In this document: one piece after another, positions 22,101-33,599 of the stretch
Position numbering within the stretch: the first letter of the stretch is position 1
Layout: the number at the start of each line of letters is the position of its first letter
DNA from: Gongronella butleri
Lineage: Eukaryota; Mucoromycota; Mucoromycetes; Mucorales; Cunninghamellaceae
Length of the DNA stretch: 64,000 bases
Assembly: GCA_025201375.1 (NCBI GenBank)
Contig: JAIWZP010000048.1
Location: 124,001-188,000, forward strand
Reading direction: 5' to 3'
Position numbers and translations under genes: made by a program
Notes under the pieces: generated by a model
What the model saw: only the letters and a program-made list of their open reading frames with translations
What the model was told of the DNA's origin: nothing
Databases searched by the model: none

Positions 22101-22852
22101 AAAAAAGGTGAGCAAAATGAGCAAAAAAAAAAAAAAAAGAGATTGTGAAAATGCGCAAGAATGCGTGAAACAGCGTATTTAACGAAAATCGAGGCAATTT
22201 ACATTGACAAGTCGGTCTTCTTTCTTGGCATTGAGCTTGCGAAACTGCTTTTCCTTTTGGTAATCATTGACGCTGCCGACAATGACGACGAGAGCAACGG
22301 CTGCAATGATGGCGATACCTTCCACCCACTTTACACCGGGAATCCGGCGGCCATTGGCGTCAAATGCAACGCTTGTCGTGTCCTCGTAAATACCCATCAC
22401 GAGCGAAATGATGGCGGCTACAGTCAAAAGAATCTGCGCATGAAAAAAAATGAAAACAAATGAAAAAAAGGAGAGAGTAAAAAACGATGAGTGGTGCACC
22501 AATTGCTTTTTTTTTTTTTGCGCATCCTTACGAGTGTCTTGTCTTGAAAAGCGGCCCACATGAGTTGAAGCAGGTTCTTGCTATGCAGATCGGGTAGCCG
22601 ATTGGTACCAAAGATGAGTTCTCGCTGTGCACCTACGTACGATAGGCCATGGACAAGACTTGAGTGTAAGCCATTGGCTAGTCCATCCATGCCGTCCATC
22701 GCAGCAAGGAAATTCACGTCCTTTTTGTCGACAAGCGAGATCAATTGCTGCACAGTGAATGAAAATGGGTTGCTGGGATCGCGGTGTGGGAGTCGCACTT
22801 CCGTATCCTTTTCAACATCATGAATTGCAATCTCTTCAAAGTCAAACGTCAT
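19117..22852 (-). CDS. PMC1: P-type Ca2+-ATPase, PMC1 (P2B) type
   Basis: Calcium pump moving cytosolic Ca2+ into the vacuole or out of the cell. Exons (minus): 22852-22532, 22433-22203, 22087-21445, 21214-19591 and 19429-19117; 1043 aa. Visible features: FGTNRLPDLHSKNLLQLMW near the first membrane segments, actuator TGES (DESAATGESD), membrane segment 4 VAVPEGLPLAVTLALAYATQRM, phosphorylation site CSDKTGTLTQNK with Asp432, nucleotide site KGAPE, hinge TGDGTNDAPALKAA, and segment 6 QLLWVNLIMDTFAALALAT. Segment 8-10 region FNELNCRRIDNEFNILEG is rejoined across an intron. The C-terminus is short, with little room for a regulatory tail. Confidence 0.94.
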
Positions 22853-23586
22853 GTTGGTGATACAAAATGTCTGTAAAAATGAGCGTCGGCAATAAATAAA
22901 AAAGGAAGGGGAGGAAGGCGGTGATGTACAGAAAGAAAAAAAATGAATGGATGGGGTGCGTAAGAAAAGGAAAGGATGGGGGTGCCGCGAAAAAAGGGCA
23001 AGTGAGCAAATTGAAAGAAAAAAGAGTAAAGAAAAAGAGAAAAAAGTAAAAGCAAGAATCGCTGGCGAGTGAATCTCGGGCACCACAAAACACACACGCG
23101 TTGATTTCGACCTCCTTTTTTTTTGTATATGTGTGCGTGTGTGTGTGCTTGTTCCTTAGTTGCTCCATTTTCCTTTTCAGCCCATGAATTCAGGGGGGGC
23201 ATTGGTCCCGCTTAAGGAGCAACAAAAAGAAAAATAGCCCAATGGCATCGCTCGCCTCCAAATCACCCGCACCATGATCATAAATTGCGTCTCAATTGAT
23301 AATTACTATTTTTTTCATTTTATATATACAAAAGTTGGGGAGAGTGGGGAGACAGAAGCGAGGACGAGGAAGGGCGTGGGGACAAAAAGGGGCACGCGCG
23401 TGGACTTGTCATAAAACAAAGAGAAAAAAAAGAGCGCGAGGCGCGTCACGCACTCTTTTATGGAGCATCCATGCAGAAAAAAAAAGGAATTGGAACAGGG
23501 AATCATGAGGAATTGTGTCTGAATGGAACAAGTAGAAACAGGAAAAAGAGAGAGAGAAAAAAAAAGGGGGGAGGGAAAAGAGCGGA
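22853..23586. promoter_or_regulatory. Ca2+-ATPase promoter and spacer
   Basis: Purine-rich on the plus strand (GA/A tracts from about 22900 to 23070), which gives a pyrimidine-rich leader for the minus-strand ATPase. The right half is the 3' region of the next minus-strand gene. No coding frame with recognisable features. Confidence 0.5.
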
Positions 23587-24900
23587 TCAGGTGGCAAGCG
23601 ATGTGGATGGTGGATCGGCATGATCGGCTGTTTCAAGGGAAATGACAAAGCGGCCTTTTTTGATGACACATGATTTGTTGCGTCGCAAATTGGGCGGATG
23701 GTGTCGGCCTGTGTTTGTGGAATGGATGCGTCTGAGCTCGTTCATAATGGGCAATGCGTGATTGCTATGCTGATTGTAATGGATGTTGCTTGGCGATGGG
23801 GATGGCGGCTGCGACCAAAAGGCGGCGTCCCAGATTTGCGGATCGCGGCTCCTTGTGGACCGCATGGATGGGTGTCGGCTTAGAAAAGTCGTGGACGATG
23901 TCAGAATGGACCGCGACGTGTTTTGGTGATTGTGTTGAAAGTAGCCCATGTCGTCATCCGTCGTGCCGCCTGACCCGTCTTCCAATTGGTGCACAGACAT
24001 CTCTTTTTCTGCTGCCATGCGCAGCGCTCCCTCCTCCCTTGATTCCATCGGAAATGCCTTATTTTCATCTGCTGTTGCGTTTTTATCGCGTGGTTGGCCA
24101 TTATCGCCGTCATCATCATGATAGTCATGATGGTCATCATTGTCATCATCTTCTTCATCATCAGACAGGATCCGGATGCCGGCCAAGTCGGCAAACTCCT
24201 TGGCCGTCAGGTCCTCCGAGTGTGTTGTAACGTTGGACGAGGTCTGGATCGACCATTCCGCTGACGGTATCGGTGTTGACGACAATTGGGTGGGCGAAGG
24301 GGCTGCTACCGGTGCGAGCAGCAAGCTCTTGAAAGAAGATGACGATGCTGTGGATGCGAACGATGGCCGGCGGATCGTAATGCTCGGAATCAGCTTGTCG
24401 GTGCCCAATGTTGAGCCATTGTTCATCCAAAATTGCGACGACGATGACGGCGATATGGGCGATGCATTGGAGCTGGGCGGCGTCGTGCCCTCGGCCACCA
24501 CCACAGACGACATGGACAGCGCAGGCACTTTATTGCCTCGTCGATGCGTCTGACTCGTCGTACGCCGACTCAGATACCGCTGACGCTCGTAATCCGCATC
24601 CTTACCCATCAAAATCGCATGATCCGGCGACTCGCGCGAACGAACCGTCCAATGGCTCGCGTCGTCGTTGTCGTCGTTGTTGGCGCCAAATGCACCAAAT
24701 TCGCTGTTTTCGCCATTTTCTAGCCTTATCGCCTTGTCATGGCCTTGGCGCCCGCGCCAAGAACCCTTTGCAGCGCGCTTGCTGCTCCCATGGGGCTTGA
24801 CATGCTTGAAAAGGCGTTGCAACAGGCGCGCAAGCTTGCTGTTGTGTCCATTGTCGTGTTTTAAATGTTTTGAGTGCGTGAGAGGCCTGTGCGAAATCAT
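23587..24900 (-). CDS. Uncharacterised Ser/Asp-rich protein with C-terminal RFVI motif
   Basis: Single open frame, 437 aa from the Met at 24900. The frame is open a little further up, but that part is low-complexity leader. I do not recognise a domain. Visible features: a His/Lys-rich start, Ser-rich tracts (SSNASPISPSSSSQF, STASSSSFKS), an acidic stretch (DDEEDDDNDDHHDYHDDDGD) and candidate phosphosites such as RRPSFAS and SMRSTRSRDP. Near the C-terminus is the motif KKGRFVISLE (RFVI at 417-420), which looks like the five RFx[V/I] motifs of the kinase at 6459-10110. Such motifs dock to the CCT domain of OSR1/SPAK kinases in animals. Likely disordered and regulatory. Confidence 0.65.
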   Translation of the reverse strand: MISHRPLTHSKHLKHDNGHNSKLARLLQRLFKHVKPHGSSKRAAKGSWRGRQGHDKAIRLENGENSEFGAFGANNDDNDDASHWTVRSRESPDHAILMGKDADYERQRYLSRRTTSQTHRRGNKVPALSMSSVVVAEGTTPPSSNASPISPSSSSQFWMNNGSTLGTDKLIPSITIRRPSFASTASSSSFKSLLLAPVAAPSPTQLSSTPIPSAEWSIQTSSNVTTHSEDLTAKEFADLAGIRILSDDEEDDDNDDHHDYHDDDGDNGQPRDKNATADENKAFPMESREEGALRMAAEKEMSVHQLEDGSGGTTDDDMGYFQHNHQNTSRSILTSSTTFLSRHPSMRSTRSRDPQIWDAAFWSQPPSPSPSNIHYNQHSNHALPIMNELRRIHSTNTGRHHPPNLRRNKSCVIKKGRFVISLETADHADPPSTSLAT

Positions 24901-25237
24901 CGAACAGGGGGAAATGGTATCATATAAAAATAAAATAAAAAAGAGAGAGAGAGAATGGGGAAGAAGGACCGAAATAAAAAAATCAGGGGGCAAAGAAGCC
25001 CAAAACCCTTTTTTTTTTTTTTTTTTGTCAAGATGCAGCTTCATGCAGCCGCGGCGCTTGTGTCACCTCAACCCTCGACTGGCGTCAATTGGAGACAATC
25101 AAATTTGGGCTGCGCGGCGTGTGTTTATGTGTCGCAGCCGCACACGTCAGCACTCTCATTTGTCGAAAAAAAAAGCCCGCTTGGCCCCAGATCTCCTCTC
25201 CACCTTCTCTTTTACTTTTTTTTTTTATTCACACACC
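24901..25237. promoter_or_regulatory. Divergent promoter of the RFVI protein and PI31 genes
   Basis: 337 bp between divergent starts. It contains A/GA-rich tracts near 24925-24975, a T run at about 25011-25026 and a T-rich PI31 leader. No clear TATA box. Confidence 0.45.
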
Positions 25238-26929
25238 ATGCACAACGTCTTGGATCCGTCTTCCGTGGTCGAGCGCATGATAAAGGCGTTGCCAAACACC
25301 GTCCAATCGCCTTACGACGCGCTTATGCTTATGGCCCACGCCGCTATGTTGAGCGTCGGGTTCAAATATGCAGGTCTTGGCGACGACGCACGACAAGGTA
25401 AGACTGGCAAGCGCCAAAAAAAGAATATAAAAAAATATAGGGGAGTGGGGAGGACGCGGATAAACCTCAAAAAAGAGACCCGCAGGCCTGCATGACACAC
25501 AGAAAGATGGGAAAACGTCCATCTCCCTTGCTTTTTTTTCGATGATGGAACGCGGTCTTGCAGGTTCATGCAAGGCGCCATGGCTGATTTACTTTTTTTT
25601 TTTTGGTGAATTAGAGGGCGACGGCACACAAGAGCAATTACCAGATGCATGGAATCAGCAGGGCCCGCACGTGTATGCTATCCGGTACAGCCATCCTCAA
25701 TCCAGCATGACATTCATCATAAAAAGCATCAAGCTCGCCGAAAAGTGGATCATTCATGGCCTGGCCATCGAGGTAAAAAAAAAAAAAAAAAAAGACATAA
25801 AAGACGCGTCCAAACGCTCAATTTTCTATTTTTTTTTCCCGTTTAAAAGGATAACAAGACGGCAACACTCGAAATTGCGACATCTGATTACACATCGGCC
25901 TCGTTCTTTCCTTATGCTTCTTCCTCGGATCAATCGTTCATCCATGGCTTCATTTCCAGCCAGCGACTCAATGATCTGCTCGTCTTGTACAAAATCAATA
26001 TCATCCAGCGCTTGATCCCGGGCATTGTCAAGCCAGGCTATGAGGAAGAACAAAGGTAAAAAAAAAAAGAGGGGAGACAAATGACTGGAAATCGTCTCAA
26101 TTGACGCGAAAAAAAAATTTAGCAAAACGACGACCACGGCAACAAGCACTGGCCATCGCGATCCGGCCTCGTCCTCGCATATTCCCGCATCAAGTACCGT
26201 GCCACCTTCTCGACCCCCGCTCATGCCACCCATCTTCGATCCCGCAACCGCCCCTGATCAGCCATCCACGTTGTAAGGCCTTGTCCCCGCTGACCCTTTT
26301 TTTTTTTTTACGAGTTGCATCAAACCTTAATATTTGCCAATTTGCCTTTTTTTTTGCAGGCCCAATCCCTTTAGTGTAGGCCGCGACGATCTGGATCCTC
26401 TGCATGTCACGTTTCCTGGGTAAGCAATTTGTAGCCAAATCCAATGGTCCGGCGATTGTGCCACGGCAAAATCGCTCATGTCCCCCTTTTTTTTTTCTCT
26501 TTTATTAGACAAGGAGGCGGCATGTACGTGGGCCCAGGCCATCCTATGTTTGGCCGCCGTGACGATGATCCCGCAGGTGTGCTTGGTGGTGGACCTCAAT
26601 CTCTCCCAAGGTAAAAAGGGAGAAAAATTGGCCCGCTTTTTTTTGTTTTCTTTTTCTTTTTCTTACGCGCTCGCATTTGCTTTTTGTAGAGGCTCGGTGC
26701 CGCCAGGCGCGCGCTTTGATCCCATTGGTCCCTTCCAGGGCCGCCCACCCACGCGTGGCCGTCGCCCGCCCAGACAATTCCCTGGCGAACCAGACAATGA
26801 CGAGCCCCCTCCCCCTGTAAGCGACAAACACGCGCTAAAAAAAGAAAAAAGGAGCATGCTAAACCAACATGGGTCTTCTTTTTTTTTGTTATCTCTCCCC
26901 AATAGGGCTTTGACAACATGTTCATGTAA
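25238..26929 (+). CDS. PI31-type proteasome regulator (PSMF1 homologue)
   Basis: Proteasome regulator binding the 20S core. Eight exons: 25238-25397, 25615-25772, 25850-26055, 26123-26272, 26360-26419, 26509-26610, 26690-26816 and 26906-26929; 328 aa. The N-terminal FP-type domain (about 1-175) includes SPYDALMLMAHAAMLSVGFKYAGLG, YAIRYSHPQSSMTFIIKSIKLAEKWIIHGLAIE and LNDLLVLYKINIIQRLIPG. The Gly/Pro-rich tail carries the family signature in order: PFSVGRDDLDPL, GGMYVGPGHPMF, PPGARFDPIGP, and the end PDNDEPPPPGFDNMFM. The last exon codes only GFDNMFM plus stop. Seven introns in about 1.7 kb makes it intron-dense. An AATAAA is at 26995-27000. Confidence 0.93.
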
Positions 26930-26994
26930 ATGAGCAACGAGCAAAAATAGGCACCGTCGGGAAAATCCAGGGCAAATCATCCCTATGCATTGAA

Positions 26995-27000
26995 AATAAA
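26995..27000 (+). terminator. Poly(A) signal AATAAA after PI31 gene
   Basis: Exact hexamer 66 bp after the stop codon. Confidence 0.6.
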
Positions 27001-27046
27001 CTACGTGGAAGCCTTTTGGGCCTCCGCGCGCCCCCTCGTTTGTCGC

Positions 27047-27053
27047 TATAAAA
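27047..27053 (+). promoter_or_regulatory. TATA box of CofD-like gene
   Basis: TATAAAA 68 bp before the ATG at 27115, in a GC-rich context, with a T-rich leader between. Spacing suits a TATA element. Confidence 0.55.
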
Positions 27054-27114
27054 AGGAATTGGGATCGCCAATAGCGTCTTTTTTTTTTCTTTGACTTTTT
27101 ATTTTCCATACTTT

Positions 27115-28351
27115 ATGGACCGTCCTTCGTTTATTGTTTTTTCTGGTGGCACCGCGTGCAACCATATTGGTAGGCACATGCGCCCTTTTGGCTCTGTATG
27201 CATTAAATCGTTTTTTTAATATCTCTTGTCGCATAGCCAACGCCTTTCAAGGCATCACACCCAGTGTTTGCTACGTGCTCGCCATTAGCGACAATGGCGG
27301 CAGCACCGTAAGGCACAAGAAGAAAAAGTCGCTGGGACCGTCTTTGACGACCTTTTATGGTCGTTTCCGGTGGTTGGGGGGATCAATTGGGCTGATTTAT
27401 GCGTCTTTAGAGCGAATTGCTGCGTATTCTTGGTGGCCCGGCCATTGGCGACCTGCGCTCCCGCCTGACACGACTGATCACGACGGACGGCAACGATGTG
27501 GTCGAGCGCCTGGCCATCAAAGAGCTGCTGAGCTACCGTTTGCCTAGCGAGGGCTCCGAAAGCAGCATTCGTGAGGAATGGTATCTGATCGTCGAAGGCA
27601 GGCATAGGTAAATAGAAAAAAAAATGGGCAACACGTGTCCATGTCACATGCATGGAATCCACGTACGCGGAATCGAGAGCCTGTTTAGCCTGACGACGCG
27701 CTCAATGGGTCTGTTTCTTTGACATTTTACCTAATTAGATTATGGCAACAGATTTCGGTGGAGAAAAAAGAAACGCTGCGTGGGTTCCTGGTCGCCTTTA
27801 ACAGCGAGATTCTCAAGCGCGCGCACAAACAATTCAACTTTCGTAATGGCAGCATCGGCAATTTCTTCCTGACGGGCGCACGCCTCTTTTTTGGCTCGCT
27901 CGAGGCCGCCATCTTTCTCTTTTCCGCCATCACAGGCATCCGCGAACCAACCCACGTCCTGCCTTGCATCAATACCAACCACAGCGCAGCCATTGCAGGT
28001 AAAAAAAATAAAAACAATAAAAAACTTAGGAATAAAGGAGAAAATTTGAGCGCGTCGCGTCCTCACGCCTTATTCGTGCTTAGCTATCTTGGAAAATGGC
28101 CAGGTTTTGCGCGGCCAGTGCGAGATCAGTCACCCGGGACAGAGTACAAGCAAGTCGACCAAGGTGATGAACCCAATTGATGCGTTTTCAAAGCTGGCCA
28201 TGCCCAATTCGCCCACGCAGGGCGACGATGCCGACAAAAACGCCAATTTGATCTTCAACAAATCCGAGGACGACAAGCTAAAATCCGCCATCCGCCGCAT
28301 CTATTATATGAATGAGTATGGCCAGGAAATCTACCCGCTGCCTAATGCCAA

Positions 28352-28383
<32 letters not shown>

Positions 28384-29239
28384 CACAGGGACATGCGCCG
28401 GTGTGGCGAGCACGACGTGCCTCAATGGCTCTTTTTTTTTTTTTTTTTAGGTGATCACGCACTTGAACAGCCGCAATTTCTTGATTTATTCCATTGGGTC
28501 GCTGTACACGTCGTTGCTGCCGAATTTGATCCTCCGGCGCGTGGGTGCGGCGATCAGCAATTCGCCGACGCTGCGGTTCAAGGTGCTTGTATTGAATGGG
28601 ACGCCAGACCGCGAGACGGACGGGTACACGGCAATGGATTTCATCGGTACCATCACCAATGCTCTCAACGAGAGCCAGCTCATTGACGCGAGGCACAAGT
28701 ACTACGACGCGATGCCCTCGGACTCGGCCGAATATGTCAACCATTATCACCACGCCGACGCGTATCACCGACCCGTCGACCACGGGTTTAGACAGTGGCC
28801 GCCTCCCCCGCCCGCGCCGCTCTGCACCACCGCTGCTCAAACCCCGCAACAGCTGCCGCAGTCATTCGAACTCGCTCTGCCGCCGTTGCCCTTTAAATCT
28901 CCATCCATCCACAGCAGCGGCGCATCGTCACCAGGTTATCGCACACCCCCTTTTCCTCCAGAACTCGTCCCCAATCTGCCGCCATCCTCGTACATCACAC
29001 ACTTGGTCTACCTCACCAATTCAAGTAAGCAGGATTCTGAAAAAAATAATATGGGTGCGCGTCTCACCTCCATTTTTTTTTTTTTTGCGCGAATTTTAGA
29101 AATACCAGTGGATGTCGTTGCCATCGAAGCTCTGGGGATCCAATGCTTGCCGGTTGAAGGCGAACGCGCCGCGTCCATGCCTCAATACCACGCCGAGAAG
29201 CTGCAGCACCTCATAGAGAAACTTTTGACCTCGCAATGA
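27115..29239 (+). CDS. CofD/UPF0052-family protein (YvcK-like)
   Basis: Seven exons: 27115-27169, 27237-27307, 27411-27607, 27739-27998, 28084-28352, 28451-29024 and 29100-29239; 521 aa. The N-terminal nucleotide-binding pattern FSGGTACNHI and the segment ISDNGGSTSELLRILGGPAIGDLRSRL match the GGT..DDGGS signature of bacterial YvcK and CofD transferases. Then come GSIGNFFLTGARL, IRRIYYMNEYGQEIYP, SIGSLYTSLLPNLIL (the family GPGSLYTS region), VLNGTPDRETDGYTAMDFI and a final IEALGIQCLPVEG. The role of fungal members is not settled; bacterial YvcK binds UDP-GlcNAc in cell-wall control. A Pro-rich insertion (about 410-450) is specific to this copy. One intron starts with GT plus 29 A. Confidence 0.9.
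28355..28383 (+). repeat. A29 run at intron start
   Basis: Twenty-nine A directly after the GT of the fifth intron of the CofD-like gene. Confidence 0.9.
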
Positions 29240-29250
29240 GCACTTGATCG

Positions 29251-29256
29251 AATAAA
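29251..29256 (+). terminator. Poly(A) signal AATAAA after CofD-like gene
   Basis: Exact hexamer 12 bp after the stop codon. Confidence 0.55.
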
Positions 29257-30369
29257 ATTCCCGCAAATGCTACACTTTTGACCTTTTTTTTCGTAATGAG
29301 GATGATTTCAAACCTTGTCAAATTGTTTTCTGGTCGTGCGTGACAATGTGTCTAAAATTGAATCCGATCGCTGTGATATGAGAAAATCTCAATTTGACGT
29401 GTTTTAGAATTTAATGCTTTGTTGCTCACAGTTTGAGCTTAACGCGTATGAAGACTTACTGCAGGTGATTACGACCTGTGCAATTGCGGCCGCGCCGCTC
29501 TGCCTTAAAATCGGCGGGCAACCAGTACCGCCAAAAATCAAAATCAGCCGCCAGCAACGCTGAAAACGGTGACAACTTTGTCCTCTGGTACTAGCGCAAT
29601 TAGTAAGCAAATCGGCCTGAGATCCTTGAGTTCCATTTGCACGTAAGGGCACACTTAACAAGGATCTTTACAAACTGGAAATCGTCACTCCCGCAAAAGC
29701 ACTGGCGATGATCAACCACCGCTTTGGCACAGATCTCAAACTGGAACAAGTTGGCCGATGGATTAAAACCTCGGGCATTTGGGGCGAGATCATGCGGCGA
29801 GTGGTCCATGGGAGCAATACTAGCTGCACAAGAGGCTACAAGGTCTATTTGATGCAGCCGGCCCTATCGAGGTATGTCAAAAATCGCATTGACATGGCCT
29901 TTTATTGATGGATTTGAATTCGTAGATGAGCTGCCGAAGTTGGCGCCGTAGTTTTCAAGCGCTACGTGTTGAACAGCCCAATGAAAACCTAGGGCGACGC
30001 TCGAAAATCTAAATTATCGGACGCCTCCACGCATGCACACTTGCTTAGAGCAAATAATTTTTCGATGCGCACCGCCATTTTCTGACTGGGTATTCCAACT
30101 TTCCGCAGCGCGTTTGCCTCTGTCCAGGAGAAACCCATTTATTAAAATTCAACAGGGATCCGTGACCAACTTGTTTCCTCCCTGCCATCTCCACCATTGA
30201 CGACACACAGTGTCTGTTTCTTTGAAAGAAAGAATAAAGTGACAAATCCGAGGCTCCTTGATGGCCCATCAAGACTTTTTTTAATTCAGGACAACTCTGG
30301 GCACCAAGGGGCACAAGCACGTGCTGTCCAACGCGCCCATTTGCACCAAAAATGTCTGCTTTGTGATCT
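29257..30369. other. Intergenic, no gene recognised
   Basis: 1.1 kb of moderately AT-rich DNA. A plus-strand frame at 29708-29908 and a minus frame at 29404-29661 show no family pattern and no splice-supported extension. The right side is the 3' region of the minus-strand amidase gene. Confidence 0.5.
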
Positions 30370-31753
30370 TTATTCCTGATCCATGTCCACAACTAACACG
30401 TCTTCCTCATTTTCTTTCAAATATCCGAGCAAAATGGCTTTACGGTCCCCAGAGAGCTCAAGCACCGCGCTTGCTCCTGCAAAGGTCGAGCCTGGAACGC
30501 GGGACAATAAAAAACAAGTGAGCCAATGTGCCCGCTGATCGGCTTGATTCCCGTATTTTACCTCTTTCTGTCCCAATGCGATTGCACGCGACAAAAAGCG
30601 TGCGATGGTGGGTATCTTTGGCCATGAGCGGCATGAGTCGCGTGGCCCAGTAGTTAATGACGTCCTTTTCCTTGGGTCCATCATCCTTGTCCGATGGCAG
30701 CCGGCTCTGTAGCCACGCCATGCTGCACAAAAGCACGTCTGTCCGCTCGCGCGCGTGAAACGACGCAAACTCCATGTCCCAAAAGTCTGCCTTGAACTGA
30801 TACGGATTGATGTCCATGCAAATCCCAAAACCAACCTGCCAAAACAGCCAACACGATGAGCCCGCATGCATGAAATCCCTGAGGCGCTTTACCTTTCCAA
30901 GATCTTCCAAGTCCACGGTGTCAAATCCACGACCCTCTTGCGCCCAGTTCTCATCCGTCTCGTACAGGAATGATTTGCGGTACGTCTTGAGCAATCGACC
31001 CTCGCGGTCGACAAAGCATAGGCTGTTGTAATAAATCAGCTGCCCGCTTGATTCATCCACTAGCCATAAAAATGAATTGAGCAATGGATCCATCACGCGA
31101 CGCGACTTTTTTTTTTTTTTTTTTTACCATGGCGCTCGGGGTACCCTGCGGCCACGTAACACCGTAGCCGTTGCGCTGCGCGCAGCGAAATTACAAAAAA
31201 AGGGGGTGGGCACGTGAGGTCGTGTTCTACTTTTTTACGCGTACATGCTTTTTTTGCGCGCTTATTTACCTTGGCGCTGTGCCCAGTGCACCGTAGGGCC
31301 TGTGCGCGTGTCCTCGAGGAACGGCTCAACCTCGTCCTTGGTGTGGAAGACATACCCTTGAATTGTGCACACGCATGCGTGAGAAACTGCCTTTGTTGCG
31401 CGCCACGGGCCCTCGGCCTGCCTCTTTTTTCCCCCTTCCCCTCCCAGTACCTGTGAATGCCATCTCCGGAAGTACAAGCACGTCAATGTCGCCTTTTGTG
31501 AACCTGTGGGAATATGCAAACGGCGGTTTAATAACAATTGTAAGAATGTCTAGTGAGCAGGGGCCATTTACCTGGCAAGCATGGCGTCGGCTTTGGCCAT
31601 GTTCTCTTGTCGCTCGCCCCACTTGGGATTCAGCTGGCAGCATGCTGTCGACCGCGTAAAAAAAAAAAAAAAAAAAAGAAAAAAGAAAAATGAATAAAAC
31701 AAATGAGACTCTCATTGCTGTTCACATGCACAGCCTACCCTACCAAATCGCAT
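30370..31753 (-). CDS. NTA1: Protein N-terminal Asn/Gln amidase (nitrilase fold)
   Basis: Deamidates N-terminal Asn and Gln, creating destabilising residues for the Arg/N-degron pathway. Eight exons (minus): 31753-31744, 31644-31572, 31503-31451, 31356-31270, 31175-31128, 31059-30893, 30835-30562 and 30491-30370; 277 aa. The first coding exon has only 10 nt (MRF plus one base) and joins to give MRFACCQLNPKWGE, a normal nitrilase start. The catalytic triad is visible: Glu41 (VLVLPEMAFTG), Lys119 (TYRKSFLY) and Cys152 (FGICMDINPY). SMAWL follows as in yeast Nta1. At 277 aa it is much shorter than yeast Nta1, lacking the long C-terminal part. Confidence 0.88.
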
Positions 31754-32100
31754 AAAGAATGACCGTCGTATAGCAAAAAAAAAAAAAAAAAAAAGAGTGA
31801 AAAAGGTGCGCTGAGGTCGAATTGACATCTGCGGCGCGCTGGGTGTCCTTTTAATTCGTAGTCCCGCGTTCTCAAATGGCCGCCCATTTTCCAAGCTCGT
31901 TGTTCAAGCTGATTTTGCCATCTTATGACGCTCATATGTATTTGGGGGTGACGACGCTGCGCGCATCCTGTATCGCCTCATCTTGATTTGCAACAATTCA
32001 GCCATTCATTGCACGAGAAAAGGCATAAAAGCGCGATTTTCACCCCGTTTTGGATTTTTGCACGCGAATAAAGCGCTTGATCTGCCCATGTTTCGATCTC
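31754..32100. other. NTA1 upstream region
   Basis: 347 bp without a gene. It has an A run at about 31775-31794 (T-rich leader for the minus strand) and nothing else recognisable. Confidence 0.45.
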
Positions 32101-33356
32101 AGTGGATAGAAACTGACGCGTGCTATCATTTCAGTGCCTGAGCCATCGTGCTGCACAGCACAAAAACATGTGAAATTCCTTTTAAAAACCAAAGCGCGTG
32201 TTATTCAGACATTGCCCGCCTGCTGTGCCTCCAGAAATTTTTTTACAGCATACCTGCCCGCCAATGAAACCTGCGTCACGGCATAAACTCTAGCCCAGTG
32301 CTCAAGAAGGATCCGCCCGATTTTTTTGGACTCGAAAATGCCAAAAACCTCAGATTTGTACTATTTTGCATTCATCTGGCCATTTGCATGATCGACCCCG
32401 CTCAAAAATACCTGCATCGAAATCAGCGTAAAATTTTCAACAAAAAAGCTTAAAACGCCAAAGCGCTACGACCACTTCTGAAAAATTCAGGGGTCACTCA
32501 GGGGTCACACTTTTCAATCTCAGAAAATGCCAAATTTGGGAAATTTCGAACTCCGAGTGATCAATGCATCCCAAATAGGTAACTCCAACCATTTGCTATT
32601 GGCAGACAAAATGACATGTCGCCCCAACTTCAAAAAAAAGCCCAAGGAGTGACGCATGAACGGCGATCGACTGAGAAAAGTGCCTACTTTGTGCAAGTTT
32701 TTTTTCCAAAAATTTAAGGTTTGACACTTCCAAATTAAGGTGGTGGATTGCATGGAATTTTTGTTTTTTTTTAATTTTTTTATTTTTTAATTTACACGTT
32801 TTTGTGCGCTGATGAGTGGGTGGCAGGCTAGTGAAATTACCGATGCAAAAAGTTAAAACACAAGCTAGCGCGCCGTAAGTTATTGCATTAGGTGCTTTGC
32901 TCCCCTATTTGTTGTAAACTGCAATAAAATCACAGGTTTATTAGACCAGTATCGAGCAAATCGCGATTAAAGATTTTGGTGAAAAAGTGAATTTTCTCTG
33001 CGATTTTAAGCCATCCATCGATGAAACTGGTCTCGTTCGGCAGAGATGAAAGAGGTGCCTTCGACACGTTAAAAGCGCCGCCAAGCCTTGTCCAATCCGT
33101 TGCCGAGAACATCGAGGTCAAAAAAATTGAAATGTTTGAACGACTTTCACAAGCATACAAATATCATGAATCGGGCAAACAAACATTCTGGAAACGACAT
33201 CCAAGCGTGTTTTTTTTTGAATGGTGCCAGTTTCATCCCGATTCGCGAAATATTTCGAAAGCCACTGCTGAATTTGTGAAAACATCGATATTTTGGATTC
33301 ATCCGCACAACGACTCAACTGACCTCTGGTTTTCAACGTCATGTCGAAAAAAGACG
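32101..33356. repeat. Dispersed repeat, copy 3 (fullest copy)
   Basis: The longest copy: the left 0.8 kb matches copy 2 (10990-11959), the right 0.47 kb matches copy 1 (33-515), and the left end matches copy 5 (48841-49085). It lacks the TACAGTA insertions seen in copy 2 at the matching sites (TA at 32409-32410 and CA near 33040). A plus-strand frame of 129 codons (33021-33410) is not kept in the other copies, so I do not call it a gene. Confidence 0.82.
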
Positions 33357-33599
33357 CGACAAAATGGCCTAATGAAACAGTTTTGCAGGCGCTTCAACCA
33401 TGGTTTGTAGTATTTAAGATTGTATTTGTGAAAATAGATTACTGTAAAAATTGTCAAATTTACAAAATTGTTGACTATTCGCCTGGCTGGTCTCTGGTTT
33501 TTATTGATTTTGAAAGTAAACGCGCGGAAATGGCATTGTTTTGGCAACGTTCCTACCCTTTGTTCTTGGCGTTCAAATTGAATTTGCGGTTTTTCGTGA

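Noticed and set aside
33021..33410. 129-codon plus-strand frame in repeat copy 3
   Set aside because: Not kept open in copies 1 and 2, so not evidence for a gene in the repeat.
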